This document shows positions 37,157 through 46,441 of a stretch of DNA of 64,000 bases, piece after piece; position 1 is the stretch's first letter, and every line of letters begins with the position of its first letter. The translations under genes and the position numbers were made by a program. The stretch spans positions 682,001 to 746,000 of the forward strand of contig NZ_CP029481.1 in the NCBI RefSeq assembly GCF_003151255.1, read 5' to 3'. The notes beneath the pieces were generated by a model, which worked only from the letters and a program-made list of their open reading frames with translations, ran no database searches and was not told where the DNA came from. The stretch comes from Microvirga sp. 17 mud 1-3. GTDB taxonomy: Bacteria; Pseudomonadota; Alphaproteobacteria; Rhizobiales; Beijerinckiaceae.

Positions 37157-37897
37157 TTAGGCAGCTTCTTCGAGGTCGATGCTCAGAGCGCGCAATTGAG
37201 CCGTATGCGGATGGCGAGTCCTGCCAGCCCGCAGATCCTCAGAACTCAGCTGCTCGACCATCTCTCCGCCGATCATAACTCCAATCCGAGGACACAGATG
37301 TGCAATAACCGCGAGGTTGTGGCTGACGAGGACATACGTCAAATGTCGTCTCTCGCGCAGATCCGCGAGGAGGTTTAGGATTTCCGCCTGGACAGATACA
37401 TCCAGCGCACTGGTAGGTTCATCGAGAAGGAGGACCTCCGGCTCTGCAATCAGCGCTCTTGCAATTGCAACACGTTGACGTTGCCCTCCGGAGAGTTGAT
37501 GCGGATAGCGGAAGCGCACTGTGCCCGGCAATGCAACCTCAGCCAGCACCGTGTCTATACGTCGATCGATGTCGCCGATCCCATGTACCAGAAGAGGCTC
37601 GCTCAGAATGCGATCAATTGTCTGGCGGGGATGCAAGGAGCCGTAAGGATCCTGAAACACCATCTGGGTTTTACGGAAGAATGATTTGTCACGGCGCGGG
37701 CGCATGACCTTTCCGTCGATCGTGATGTGTCCAGACCATTCGGAGTTCAGACCAGCAAGGGCACGAAGAACGGTTGACTTGCCCGAACCGCTCTCTCCGA
37801 CGATCCCAAAGCTGTCTCCGGTCTTAACCTGGAAAGAGATCCCCTTCACGACCTCGTTGTCGCCAAAGCGGACGCGAAGCTGGTTAACGTCGATCAT
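37157..37897 (-). CDS. Peptide-type ABC transporter ATP-binding protein (DppF-like, short form)
   Basis: An ABC ATPase of 246-250 residues. Walker A (GESGSGKST), Q-loop (FQDPYGSLHPRQ), signature (LSGGQRQRV), DEPTSALD and the switch His (SHNLA) are intact. Unlike the homologue near 29 kb it stops soon after the ATPase core and lacks the C-terminal Cys-rich oligopeptide extension. Two starts are possible: ATG 37897, which overlaps the upstream stop as ATGA, or ATG 37909. It lies 45 bases upstream of the D-aminopeptidase gene. Confidence 0.92.
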   Translation of the reverse strand: MIDVNQLRVRFGDNEVVKGISFQVKTGDSFGIVGESGSGKSTVLRALAGLNSEWSGHITIDGKVMRPRRDKSFFRKTQMVFQDPYGSLHPRQTIDRILSEPLLVHGIGDIDRRIDTVLAEVALPGTVRFRYPHQLSGGQRQRVAIARALIAEPEVLLLDEPTSALDVSVQAEILNLLADLRERRHLTYVLVSHNLAVIAHLCPRIGVMIGGEMVEQLSSEDLRAGRTRHPHTAQLRALSIDLEEAA

Positions 37898-38727
37898 GAT
37901 TGAAGCCATGCGGCGTCGCGGCTCAAAACCGGCAAACGCGATTTGGGATGAGCAAGAGAGGGCAGGCAGTTGAGCAGGCCCCGCGTGTAAGGATGCTTGG
38001 CTTGACTGAGGCTGCCTGCTGCAAGCTCCTCCACGATGCGTCCCGTATACATGACCGCAACACGGTCGCAGAAATGAGAAACGAGGGGGAGATCGTGACT
38101 GATGAGGATCAGACCCATGCCGCGACGGGACACGAGATCCTCCATGAGACGCAGAATCTCCGCCTGAACAGTCGCATCCAGAGCACTCGTCGGCTCGTCG
38201 GCAATCAACAGCGACGGGTCAGGCGCCAGCATCATGGCGATCATAATGCGCTGGCCCATGCCTCCCGACACCTCATGTGGATAAAGGTCGTAGACGCGGC
38301 GCGGCTCTCGGATCCGCACTTGGTCGAGGAGGTCGACGGCGGCGTCCCTAACTTCCTTGCGCCCGCCACCTTTGTGGGTTCGCCATGCCTCTGCCACTTG
38401 CCGGCCGATCGTCATGACGGGGTTGAGCGAGTATTTCGGATCTTGAAGGATGAACCCAACCCGTTTGCCGCGGATGCGGCGCATGGCACGCTCGTCGGCC
38501 TTCACGATGTCCATGCCATCGAAGGAGAGGCGGTCCGCCGTAATGGTTGCGCTCTGTGGAAGCAGGCGCATCAAGGCGCGTGCCGTGAGCGACTTGCCCG
38601 AGCCGCTCTCCCCCACGATTCCAAGCTTCTCGGTGCCAAGAGAGAGTGAAATGCCGCGCACCGCCTCGAAGGTGCCTGTTCGGGTCTTGAAAGACACCCG
38701 GAGATTTTTGATATCGACCAGCATCAT
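37894..38727 (-). CDS. Peptide-type ABC transporter ATP-binding protein (DppD-like, short form)
   Basis: An ABC ATPase of 277 residues with Walker A (GESGSGKSL), Q-loop ([12 protein letters not shown]), signature (VSGGMGQRI, one residue off the usual SGGMRQR), DEPTSALD and switch His (SHDLP). It has only a short tail after the core and no Cys-rich extension. The Arg to Gly change in the signature is unusual but outside the core SGG. Its start ATGATG overlaps the stop of the permease gene. It pairs with the short DppF-like ATPase downstream. Confidence 0.92.
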   Translation of the reverse strand: MMLVDIKNLRVSFKTRTGTFEAVRGISLSLGTEKLGIVGESGSGKSLTARALMRLLPQSATITADRLSFDGMDIVKADERAMRRIRGKRVGFILQDPKYSLNPVMTIGRQVAEAWRTHKGGGRKEVRDAAVDLLDQVRIREPRRVYDLYPHEVSGGMGQRIMIAMMLAPDPSLLIADEPTSALDATVQAEILRLMEDLVSRRGMGLILISHDLPLVSHFCDRVAVMYTGRIVEELAAGSLSQAKHPYTRGLLNCLPSLAHPKSRLPVLSRDAAWLQS

Positions 38728-39626
38728 CGTTGCTTCGGATCGAGAACATCACGAAGGCCATCCCCCAAGAAATTGAAGGCTAGGGAGGCCAGGAATATGG
38801 CAAGTCCAGGAATGGTGGGAACCCACCATTGCTCGAAGATAAAACGCTTGGTAGTCGCGATCATTGCTCCCCATTCGGGTGAGGGCGGCTGGGCACCCAT
38901 GCCGAGAAAGCCGAGGCTCGCGGCCGTGATAATGATGGAGCTCATATCCAGTGTGATGCGCACGATGAGGCTCGGAACGCACAACGGAGCTACATGCCGG
39001 AGCACGATGCGTCCTGATGGAGCACCCGTCAGACGGCAGGCAGCGATGAAATCGCTGTTGCGCACGGTCAAGGTCTCGGCTCTAGCAAGGCGCGCGTAAG
39101 GAGGCCAAGCCGTCAACGCGATTGCTAGGATTGCGCTCTCCACACCCGGCTTTAGGGCGGCCACGAAGGCCAGGGCCAGGATGAGGCGAGGAAAGGCCAG
39201 AAAAACGTCGGTTACGCGCATCAGCATCCGGTCGACAATGCCGCCTGCATAGCCAGCGATGCATCCTATGGCGAGACCCAGCGGTGCCACCAGGACAACC
39301 ACTGCGATCACCATGCCGAGTGTCACCCGGCCGCCATAGAGGATACGGGAGTAGATATCGCGACCGAGCTCGTCCGTGCCCAGCCAATGTGCCGCTGAGG
39401 GGCGGGCGAGGCGATTCGTTAGGTCCTGTGCACCGGGATCATATGTCGCAAGTAGCGGGGCTGCTAGGGACAAAGCGATGAAGGCCACAATGATTATGAG
39501 GCCTATCATCGCCAATGGATTTGATCGCAGGTCGAGCCATGCACGGTAGCGTCGGCCCCAGGCGGCCTGGGTTCGGGAGGCCGGCGTTTCCGCCAGCAAC
39601 CATTCGCGAGAAAGGACTGTACTCAT
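38724..39626 (-). CDS. Peptide-type ABC transporter permease, DppC family
   Basis: A permease of 300 residues. A cytoplasmic N terminus leads to the first helix (LAMIGLIIIVAFIALSLAAP), then the DppC motif HWLGTDELGRDIYSRILYG, the EAA loop DFIAACRLTGAPSGRI, and the ending [15 protein letters not shown]. About six membrane helices. Overlaps both neighbours by a few bases, so the transporter is tightly coupled. Confidence 0.93.
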   Translation of the reverse strand: MSTVLSREWLLAETPASRTQAAWGRRYRAWLDLRSNPLAMIGLIIIVAFIALSLAAPLLATYDPGAQDLTNRLARPSAAHWLGTDELGRDIYSRILYGGRVTLGMVIAVVVLVAPLGLAIGCIAGYAGGIVDRMLMRVTDVFLAFPRLILALAFVAALKPGVESAILAIALTAWPPYARLARAETLTVRNSDFIAACRLTGAPSGRIVLRHVAPLCVPSLIVRITLDMSSIIITAASLGFLGMGAQPPSPEWGAMIATTKRFIFEQWWVPTIPGLAIFLASLAFNFLGDGLRDVLDPKQR

Positions 39627-40636
39627 CTGACACGCGGGTCCAGCTGCCGATAGAGAGCGTCTGCCAGCAGATTAAGGCCGACATAAACCAAGCCGACCAG
39701 CAGAGTGGCACCGATTACCGGGTTCATATCGGCGTTCATAAGGGAAACAGTGAGGTACTGCCCGAGACCTGGCCAACTAAAGACCGTCTCGGTGACGACC
39801 GCGCCTTCCAAAAGGCCTGCATAGGTTAGGGCTAGCACGGTAACGAGCTGAACGCCGACGTTTGGAAAGGCATGTATCCAAATCACTGTCGCCGGCGATA
39901 GGCCCTTCGCTCGTGCAGTGATGACGTATTCGCCATGCAAGGCATCCAGCATGAAGGCGCGCGTCATGCGTGTGATATACGCCATGCTGAAATAGGCCAG
40001 AATACAGACGGGCTGCACCATATGGGCCAGAGCATCCCAGAACGCGTCCCAGTCCCCGGCAATCAAGGCGTCGATCGTCAGAAGGCCGGTTACATGGGGC
40101 ACCATATCCTGGAATATGATGTCCTGCCGCCCAGGGCCTGGTGCAATCCCGAGAACTGCATAGAAGACGAGAAGCGAGATTAGAGCCAAGACGAAGACAG
40201 GAACTGAGTGGCCGGCAAGACAGACGACACGGATTGCTTGATCAATCCATGTGCCTTGCCGGACGGCAGCCCAGACCCCTAGAGGAATTCCGATCAGAGC
40301 TGCGACGATGATCGCTGCTGTGGCAAGCTCCAATGTTGCCGGAAAATAGCGGGCAATGTCGCTAGTAACGAGATTCCTTGTCAGGATTGATCGACCAAGG
40401 TCGCCATGCAGCAGTTGTCCTAGAAAATAAAGGAACTGCTGCAGGATTGGCTGGTCCAGACCCATTTCCTGGCGAACTCTTTCGACGACCTCCTGAGGGG
40501 CGTTGTCCCCAACCGCGGCGAGTACCGGGTCGATGGGCATAACACGCCCGATTAAGAAGGTGATGATCACGAGCCCGATGAGAGTGAGAGAAACGCTGGC
40601 GAGAAGACCCGCCAGCGCGCTAAGTCGCTTCTTCAC
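39623..40636 (-). CDS. Peptide-type ABC transporter permease, DppB family
   Basis: A permease of 337 residues with about six helices. The first helix (LASVSLTLIGLVIITFLIGR), the long external loop with FLGQLLHGDLGRSI, the EAA-type loop EYVITARAKGLSPATVIW and the C-terminal LNLLADALYRQLDPRVR are typical DppB features. Its start overlaps the stop of the binding-protein gene and its stop overlaps the start of the DppC-like gene, both by four bases. Confidence 0.93.
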   Translation of the reverse strand: MKKRLSALAGLLASVSLTLIGLVIITFLIGRVMPIDPVLAAVGDNAPQEVVERVRQEMGLDQPILQQFLYFLGQLLHGDLGRSILTRNLVTSDIARYFPATLELATAAIIVAALIGIPLGVWAAVRQGTWIDQAIRVVCLAGHSVPVFVLALISLLVFYAVLGIAPGPGRQDIIFQDMVPHVTGLLTIDALIAGDWDAFWDALAHMVQPVCILAYFSMAYITRMTRAFMLDALHGEYVITARAKGLSPATVIWIHAFPNVGVQLVTVLALTYAGLLEGAVVTETVFSWPGLGQYLTVSLMNADMNPVIGATLLVGLVYVGLNLLADALYRQLDPRVR

Positions 40637-42240
40637 GCCTTGCTGGCCCCCGCATAGGAGTGAGTGTCAGAGAGTGTGCCCAGGCGCACCCCAGAGACGT
40701 TTTTGCGGCAGGCGGCCGTTGTAACGGCCTGCATCATGATCGCGAAGGGGCTGTTGGCCATGTGGTCGCGCTGGAGCTTTTCGTAGAGAGCAATACGCTT
40801 GGCAGGGTCGCGCTCCTTAAGAGCTTCCACAGAGCGCTCCGACATCTGCTTGTCCTGCCATGACGAACGCCAGGCAAGCGTGCGGTTGCGGGCGTCGTCG
40901 CCGTTGTCCGTGTTAACGCAGAAAGCTTCCACATTGGTATTCGGGTCGAAATAGTCGGAGCCCCATGCGGTCAGGATGAGCTCATGCTGGCGAGCGCGCA
41001 TTTTGGTCAGGACCTGGCGGTTCTCTGCAGCCATTAGCTTAACACGAATCCCAATCTCGGCGAGGTTCGCCTGGATGGTTTGGGCGATGTCCGGATAGGG
41101 CTGGGCAGAGTAGTGGTCCATGGTCACCTCAAAGCCCTCTGCCAGTCCAGCCTCCGCCATCAGTGCCTTCGCCTTCGCCAGATCCTTCTGGTAGGGCTTA
41201 TCGTCGATCGCGCCCGGGAAGCCCCCTGGAACCATGCTCTGATGCACCGTGTGCGTCAGGGGCACGATATTCTTCTGAATGCCCTGGTAGTCGAGGGCCC
41301 ATTTGATAGCCTGCCAGACCTGCGGCTTTGCAAGGTTGGAGCTCTTCTGATTCATGGAGATGACCATGAGCGAGGCCACTCCCTTCCGGACCAGATTGTA
41401 GTTGGCGTCGCCCTGAAGTGTGCGGAGCTGCTCGGTCGTCAGATTGCGCGCAACATCTGCATCGCCCTTTTGAAGCATCAGGAGTTGCGCGGACGGGTCG
41501 ACAATGTGGCGGAGGATGATCCGCTTGACATTGCCTTTCTGGCGGGTGGGATTGGCATCGAGCATGATGCTCTCGCTCGGCTTCCAGGAACGAAGCACCC
41601 ACTCACCGGATCCGGCCGTATTCTGACGCAACCAGCCGTTGCCGAGATCGTCGCCCTGCGCCTTTTCGACAGCCACCTTCTTCTCGACAACGCTGCCAAC
41701 ATTGGCAGAGAGGCAGTAAAGAAGGAAAGATGGAGAGGTTGGCTCTTCCAGTGTTAGCACCAAGGTATTGGCATCGCGGGCCTTAATGCGCTCAGCCGCA
41801 TTGTCCTTCGTGAAACCAAACTGGTTAATGATGAAGGCCGGACCCTTGTTCATGATCACAGCGCGCTGCAGCGAAAAGGCCGCGTCCTCAGCGGTTACAG
41901 GCTGGCCGCTTGCGAACTTTGCATCCTTGCGCAGTCGGAAGGTAATGGACTTGCCATCGGCGGCCGGCTCCCAGGATTCTGCTAGATCGCCGACGATTTC
42001 GGAGGGTTTGTCCAGGCTAGGCTTGACCAGTTTCTGATAGCAGTTGCTACTGATCTCGCTCCCCACGGCCTCAAAGCTCTCGTGAGGATCGAGACTAGTC
42101 ATGTTGTCGAGCTGCTGCGCGACGACAAGGATGTCCTTCGGAGTGTCTCCAAACGCGGCAGACAGCGCCGAGTAGCTGAAGAATGACGCGGCTGCGGAGC
42201 CCGCGAGAAATGTGCGCCGATTAAACATCCCTGTCATCAC
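40633..42240 (-). CDS. ABC transporter substrate-binding protein, family 5, with twin-arginine signal
   Basis: A periplasmic binding protein of about 530 residues. The N terminus MFNRRTFLAGSAAASFF carries a twin-arginine motif (RRTFL), so it is probably exported folded by the Tat system; the Sec-type signal of the other family 5 protein in this window lacks this. Family 5 features are TSLDPHESFEAV, ESWEPAADGKSITFRLRKDA and a late YEKLQRDHMANSPF. Starts at ATG 42240 or three or four codons later are possible. It heads a six-gene operon of transporter plus D-aminopeptidase, pointing to peptides, perhaps with D-residues, as ligand (inference). Confidence 0.92.
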   Translation of the reverse strand: MMTGMFNRRTFLAGSAAASFFSYSALSAAFGDTPKDILVVAQQLDNMTSLDPHESFEAVGSEISSNCYQKLVKPSLDKPSEIVGDLAESWEPAADGKSITFRLRKDAKFASGQPVTAEDAAFSLQRAVIMNKGPAFIINQFGFTKDNAAERIKARDANTLVLTLEEPTSPSFLLYCLSANVGSVVEKKVAVEKAQGDDLGNGWLRQNTAGSGEWVLRSWKPSESIMLDANPTRQKGNVKRIILRHIVDPSAQLLMLQKGDADVARNLTTEQLRTLQGDANYNLVRKGVASLMVISMNQKSSNLAKPQVWQAIKWALDYQGIQKNIVPLTHTVHQSMVPGGFPGAIDDKPYQKDLAKAKALMAEAGLAEGFEVTMDHYSAQPYPDIAQTIQANLAEIGIRVKLMAAENRQVLTKMRARQHELILTAWGSDYFDPNTNVEAFCVNTDNGDDARNRTLAWRSSWQDKQMSERSVEALKERDPAKRIALYEKLQRDHMANSPFAIMMQAVTTAACRKNVSGVRLGTLSDTHSYAGASKA

Positions 42241-42622
42241 CTCTGTTCAGGAAGATTGGGCTCTTGGCCCTTGTTGTCAGCGGAGGCAACCTATCGTTCC
42301 GATGGATGGCCTTCCTCTGTATGTCTGGTTTGGACAACCTTGAAACCGCGTTCCTATGTCTCGCTTGGATCCATAGGGTTTCGACAAAGAATCCGCACTC
42401 CAAGGTCATCTGCCTGAGCCGAGGAACGTACACGGTGTAGCTTTTGCCTGACAAATTCGGAAAATGGCATTCCTTATGCAGGAAGTGCATCAAAGGCCAC
42501 CTCGATAGCTCTTATGCAAGTCGAGCATGACATCCGTCGGAATTAGAATTGGCCGAACCACTCAATGAAAATCTACACGGAATGTCCCTGAGGCAGAACG
42601 CCTTGCTCGCGAGCTCGAACCC
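42241..42622. promoter_or_regulatory. Divergent promoter region of the peptide operon and dipeptidase, with a LysR-type box
   Basis: A 382-base gap without a gene between the divergent binding-protein and dipeptidase genes. It contains ATGCA-GGAAG-TGCAT (42476-42490), a perfect inverted repeat with the T-N11-A form typical of LysR-type binding sites. It lies about midway between the two starts. A LysR gene is encoded at the far end of the operon. That this regulator binds here is an inference. Confidence 0.45.
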
Positions 42623-43669
42623 ATGACACCTGAAACACTCATCCCAGTCTTTGATGGACATAACGATGTATTGCTGCGCCTCTGGCGGGCAGGCGATAAA
42701 TCTGCTGAGCTTGTGTTCCTTAACGGGGGAGGGATGGGTCATTTAGATCTTCCGCGCGCCAAATCAGGCGGCTTTGCTGGTGGTCTTTTCGCTATCTTCA
42801 TTCCATCTTCGGCCAATGGTGTCGGGAGCGATGGAAAGCCGGAGGCCCTGTCGCCCTCTCTCGAAGAGGCACAGGCCGCGACTATTGAGTTGATGTCGCT
42901 GCTCGCTCGGATAGAGCATGCATCCGACGGGCGGGTAAAGATCTGTCGCAGTGGCCGGGATATTCGTATCGCCATGGAAAGCGAGGCTCTGGCGGCCGTT
43001 CTCCACGTGGAGGGAGCCGAGATGATCGACCCTGAACTGAAGATGCTCGACGTGCTCTATCAAGCGGGGTTGCGTTCCATAGGGCCAGTTTGGAGTCGGC
43101 CGAACATTTTTGGTTATGGCGTTCCGTTTCGTTTCCCCTCCACGGCCGACATTGGACCGGGCCTGACCGAAATCGGGTGCGAGCTGGTGAAGGCCTGCAA
43201 TCGCATGAGGATCATGATTGATCTCTCGCACCTTAATGAGCAGGGGTTCTGGGATGTCGTCAGACTTTCGAGTGCCCCGCTCGTGGCAAGCCACTCCAAT
43301 GTCTATGCCCTCTCACCGCATTCGCGCAATTTGACCGATCGCCAGCTGGACGCGATACGAGACTCGGATGGTCTGGTTGGTGTGAACTTCGGCACAATGT
43401 TCATTCGCGCCGACGGCCGCAAAGATCCGGACACGAAACTCGAGGAACTCGTACGTCATGTCGATTATCTCGTCGACCGCATTGGGATCGACCGTGTTGG
43501 CCTCGGGTCCGACTTCGACGGAACTACGGTCCCGCAGGGGCTGGCCGATGCCGGTCATCTGCCGGATCTCGTCAAGTGCTTGAAAGATAAAGGGTATAAT
43601 GAAGAGGCGATGCGAAAGATCTGCCATGAGAATTGGATTGGCGTCTTGGAAAGAACCTGGGGCGCCTAA
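42623..43669 (+). CDS. M19 membrane-dipeptidase family peptidase
   Basis: A zinc dipeptidase of 348 residues, close to the family length. Metal-site residues are visible: H13-x-D15 (FDGHNDVL), the bridging Glu in HVEGAEMID, and His in IDLSHLNE and VASHSN; the DFDG segment near the C terminus (GLGSDFDGTTVP) is also typical. The family hydrolyses dipeptides, often with a D-residue at the C-terminal side, which complements a D-aminopeptidase. No signal peptide is visible, so it probably works on imported dipeptides in the cytoplasm. It is divergent from the peptide transporter operon. Confidence 0.92.
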   Translation: MTPETLIPVFDGHNDVLLRLWRAGDKSAELVFLNGGGMGHLDLPRAKSGGFAGGLFAIFIPSSANGVGSDGKPEALSPSLEEAQAATIELMSLLARIEHASDGRVKICRSGRDIRIAMESEALAAVLHVEGAEMIDPELKMLDVLYQAGLRSIGPVWSRPNIFGYGVPFRFPSTADIGPGLTEIGCELVKACNRMRIMIDLSHLNEQGFWDVVRLSSAPLVASHSNVYALSPHSRNLTDRQLDAIRDSDGLVGVNFGTMFIRADGRKDPDTKLEELVRHVDYLVDRIGIDRVGLGSDFDGTTVPQGLADAGHLPDLVKCLKDKGYNEEAMRKICHENWIGVLERTWGA

Positions 43670-44021
43670 AGCATTGCCTCGGTCAGGCATCCGACGATTG
43701 CAAGAGAATCCTAATACTGCAACCTGATACAGGGGCGAGCCTGGTCTGAAGGCGCGCCGTAGAAAGGTTAGGTTCGGCATCGGGCTCGGCAGGGCGCCTC
43801 GTCCACACGGATGTCCTCCAAGAGAGGCGAGCCTCCCTGATTAACTTGGCCGGTCTTCTAGGTCCGAGATCAGATCCCCCACAGAGGTGGACCTCTGCCC
43901 TATTCAACAGCCCTCCTCGTGAAAGCAGACCAAATTTCGGAGAACATCGCCTCTAGGGGTCAGCCTGGGGCAAGATTGTTGGCTTACCCAGACCCTCAGG
44001 ATACCCGTATCGGAGGTCTCA
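43670..44021. other. Intergenic region before the flagellar operon
   Basis: A 352-base gap between the dipeptidase and flgB; no gene is visible. It contains an inverted repeat CAGAGGT-GG-ACCTCTG (43882-43897) about 125 bases before flgB, and a 9-base direct repeat GGCGAGCCT (43734-43742 and 43826-43834). The promoter of the flgB operon is expected here. Whether the repeat is a regulator site, for example for FtcR, cannot be told from sequence. Confidence 0.4.
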
Positions 44022-44408
44022 GTGGGGGATATCTATCTTTTCGATGTCGCCTCGAGACAGGCGCAATGGCTTGCGGTTCGGCAAGCAACGATCTCGAGCA
44101 ACATCGCTAACGCAAATACGCCGGGCTTCAAGGCCAAGGACGTCGAGCCCTTCTCGAAGGTCTTCGACCAGACGCAGCTGACGATGGCTGCAACCGATAA
44201 AGGTCATCTTGGGTTCGATGCTGTTCACGCAAAGCCGGCGAAGGTCAAGAAAATCGATAGCTGGGATGTCATGCATTCTGGAAACTCCGTGAGTGTCGAG
44301 CAAGAGATGATGAAAGCCGGTGAGATCAGCCGGGAATACTCGCTCAATACTAGCATCGTGAAATCATTCCATAGAATGTTGCTGGCCAGCACGAGGTCAG
44401 GGCAATGA
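44022..44408 (+). CDS. flgB: Flagellar proximal rod protein FlgB
   Basis: A protein of 128 residues that forms part of the proximal rod in the periplasm. It has the rod-protein signature [17 protein letters not shown] near the N terminus and a C-terminal amphipathic helix ([13 protein letters not shown]) needed for axial assembly. The start is GTG at 44022 with a GGAGG ribosome site 5 bases upstream. It opens a tightly packed flagellar operon; its stop overlaps the flgC start (ATGA). Confidence 0.95.
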   Translation: MGDIYLFDVASRQAQWLAVRQATISSNIANANTPGFKAKDVEPFSKVFDQTQLTMAATDKGHLGFDAVHAKPAKVKKIDSWDVMHSGNSVSVEQEMMKAGEISREYSLNTSIVKSFHRMLLASTRSGQ

Positions 44409-44824
44409 TCGATCCTTTACAGGCCTCATCGCGATTGGCTGGAGCAGGGCTTGAAGCGCAGTCCATGCGCCTCCGTATCGTTTCCGAGAATATTGCCAAT
44501 GCTCAGTCGACTGGGAAAACAGCGGGATCCGATCCTTACGCTCGCAAGACAATTACTTTCAGAAGCGAGCTCGATCGCGCTCTCGATACAGCGTCCGTGA
44601 AAGTTAAGGAAATCGGTATCGATCAGGCCCCCTTCCGAGTGGAGTATGATCCCGGCAATCCCGCCGCCGACGAAAACGGTTACGTCAAGATGCCGAACGT
44701 GAACATGCTCGTTGAAATGGCCGATATGCGGGAAGCCAATCGGTCCTACGAAGCCAATCTTCAAATGATGAAGCAGACACGCTCCATGATTTCAAGCCTC
44801 ATCGATCTCCTGAGAGGTGCATGA
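44405..44824 (+). CDS. flgC: Flagellar proximal rod protein FlgC
   Basis: A protein of 139 residues. The rod/hook N-terminal motif is present ([20 protein letters not shown]), as is the FlgC ending [17 protein letters not shown]. The middle [23 protein letters not shown] is strongly conserved in FlgC. It overlaps flgB and fliE by four bases each, the order flgB-flgC-fliE being nearly universal. Confidence 0.95.
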   Translation: MIDPLQASSRLAGAGLEAQSMRLRIVSENIANAQSTGKTAGSDPYARKTITFRSELDRALDTASVKVKEIGIDQAPFRVEYDPGNPAADENGYVKMPNVNMLVEMADMREANRSYEANLQMMKQTRSMISSLIDLLRGA

Positions 44825-45150
44825 TGCTCGAAGCAATTTCATCGATTACTTCGGCCATCGATAAGGCGAACACCCTCTCCTCAACGCGTGCCGTCCAGGC
44901 AACAAGGCTTGCCCCCGCAGCTCCTTCCCAGAGTGTCGATTTTGGCGACATCATGGTGCAGGTTGCCTCAAATGCTGCTCAGACCCTGCGCGCTGGAGAA
45001 TCGGCCGCGATCGCGGGCATCCAGGGAAAAGCCTCAGTCCAGCAAGTTGTTGAGGCAGTAATGTCGGCTGAGCAGGCCTTGCAGACCGCAATCGCGATCA
45101 GAGACAAGGTTGTCGCAGCCTATCAAGAAATCTCGCGTATGGCGATCTGA
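44821..45150 (+). CDS. fliE: Flagellar hook-basal body protein FliE
   Basis: A small protein of 109 residues that joins the MS ring to the rod. The second half ([20 protein letters not shown] then [17 protein letters not shown]) is the conserved FliE region. Two start codons in tandem (44821, 44824) overlap the flgC stop. flgG follows 10 bases later. Confidence 0.95.
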   Translation: MMLEAISSITSAIDKANTLSSTRAVQATRLAPAAPSQSVDFGDIMVQVASNAAQTLRAGESAAIAGIQGKASVQQVVEAVMSAEQALQTAIAIRDKVVAAYQEISRMAI

Positions 45151-45160
45151 GGAAACGGCT

Positions 45161-45949
45161 ATGAGAGCACTCGCAATCGCTGCAACAGGCATGAACGCTC
45201 AGCAGCTCAATGTTGAAGTCATTGCCAATAACATATCGAACGTAAACACAACGGCCTTTAAAGGGGCGCGCGCCGAGTTCACCGACCTGCTTTATCAGGC
45301 GGAGCGCCTTCAAGGCATTCCCAATCAGGGTGGCGAGACACCTCTTCCGGAAGGTGCCATGCTGGGTCTCGGCGTGAGAACGGCGGCAATTCGCAATCTG
45401 CATCGTCAGGGGCCCTTGACTAACACGACGAACCAGCTTGACGTTGCCTTGAACGGTCGCGGCTGGTTTCAGGTGCAAGGGCCGAACGGCGAAGTCATCT
45501 ATACGCGTGCTGGATCCTTCAACAAGAGTGACACCGGCGCCATTGTCACGCTTGAAGGATATGCGCTTCCCGGCCTCAATCCTGTCCCCCAGAACACGAC
45601 CGACATTTCGATCAACCAGGATGGGCGAGTGTTCGCCAAAGTCAGTGGAGAGGTCGATCCGGTAGAGCTCGGAAGAATCGAACTGGCCAACTTTGCGAAC
45701 GATTCTGGCTTGGAGCCGATCGGAAGTAATTATTACCGTGAAACGCCTGCTTCAGGTGCGGCTGTTGCCGGTTTTCCGAACAATGAAGGTTTTGGAAGCG
45801 TCCATCAGGGATACTTGGAAAGCTCAAATGTCGACCCAGTGAAGGAAATCACAAATCTCATTTCGGCTCAGAGAGCCTACGAAATGAACTCCAAGGTTAT
45901 TCAGGCCGCTGACGACATGGCTGGCACGGTCTCTAAGGGCATCCGCTAA
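45161..45949 (+). CDS. flgG: Flagellar distal rod protein FlgG
   Basis: A protein of 262 residues, the normal length for FlgG. The N terminus [20 protein letters not shown] followed by [14 protein letters not shown] is diagnostic, and the C-terminal [20 protein letters not shown] is the shared rod/hook helix. I start it at 45161 with a GAGGAAA ribosome site; the reading frame is open further upstream inside fliE but without homology. It forms the distal rod that spans the periplasm. Confidence 0.96.
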   Translation: MRALAIAATGMNAQQLNVEVIANNISNVNTTAFKGARAEFTDLLYQAERLQGIPNQGGETPLPEGAMLGLGVRTAAIRNLHRQGPLTNTTNQLDVALNGRGWFQVQGPNGEVIYTRAGSFNKSDTGAIVTLEGYALPGLNPVPQNTTDISINQDGRVFAKVSGEVDPVELGRIELANFANDSGLEPIGSNYYRETPASGAAVAGFPNNEGFGSVHQGYLESSNVDPVKEITNLISAQRAYEMNSKVIQAADDMAGTVSKGIR

Positions 45950-45979
45950 ATTAGCATATCGGCAACAATGGAGCGTGCG

Positions 45980-46441
45980 ATGAAGAAATCCTTGTTAGTC
46001 ATGCTGGTTGCTATCTTTGCTGCCGGTATCGCTTCCCATGCGAATGCTCAAAGTATCATCCTGCCTGTGCCCGCTGTAACGATCTATCCTGGGGATACAA
46101 TCAAAGAGTCGATGCTCAAGGAGAGGAGCTTTCTCTCGACATTCCGTTCCCGCGCCGCAGTCATTGAGACACCCGTCCAGCTTATTGGGAAAGTTGCAAG
46201 GAGGACGCTGCTTCCCGGAGAGGCAATCCCAACCAATGCTGTTGATGACGCTCAGTTGGTGACGCGTGGATCGACAACGCAGATCATTTTTCAGGAAGAC
46301 GGCCTAACCATCTCTGCCATAGGATCACCCCTGCAGTCAGGTAGTTTGGGAGAGCAGATCCGCGTTCGCAACGTTGATACCGGAAGAATTATTCTTGGTG
46401 TCGTTCAGGCTGACGGAACAGTGCGCATCGGTGTACGCTGA
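45980..46441 (+). CDS. flgA: P-ring assembly chaperone FlgA
   Basis: A periplasmic protein of about 153 residues with a signal peptide (MKKSLLVMLVAIFAAGIASHANA). The mature part shows the SAF-like domain: VVTIYPGDTI-type start, LIGKVARRTLLPGEAIPTNAV, and the ending VRNVDTGRIILGVVQADGTVRI. FlgA helps FlgI assemble into the P ring. The start at 45980 has GGAG six bases upstream; ATG 45968 is also in frame. It is the short, single-module form common in alphaproteobacteria. Its stop overlaps the flgI start. Confidence 0.92.
   Translation: MKKSLLVMLVAIFAAGIASHANAQSIILPVPAVTIYPGDTIKESMLKERSFLSTFRSRAAVIETPVQLIGKVARRTLLPGEAIPTNAVDDAQLVTRGSTTQIIFQEDGLTISAIGSPLQSGSLGEQIRVRNVDTGRIILGVVQADGTVRIGVR

Noticed and set aside
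24106..42240. The two peptide-type ABC transporters as a recent duplication
   Set aside because: They differ in signal type of the binding protein, ATPase length and most sequence, so they are separate members of the family.
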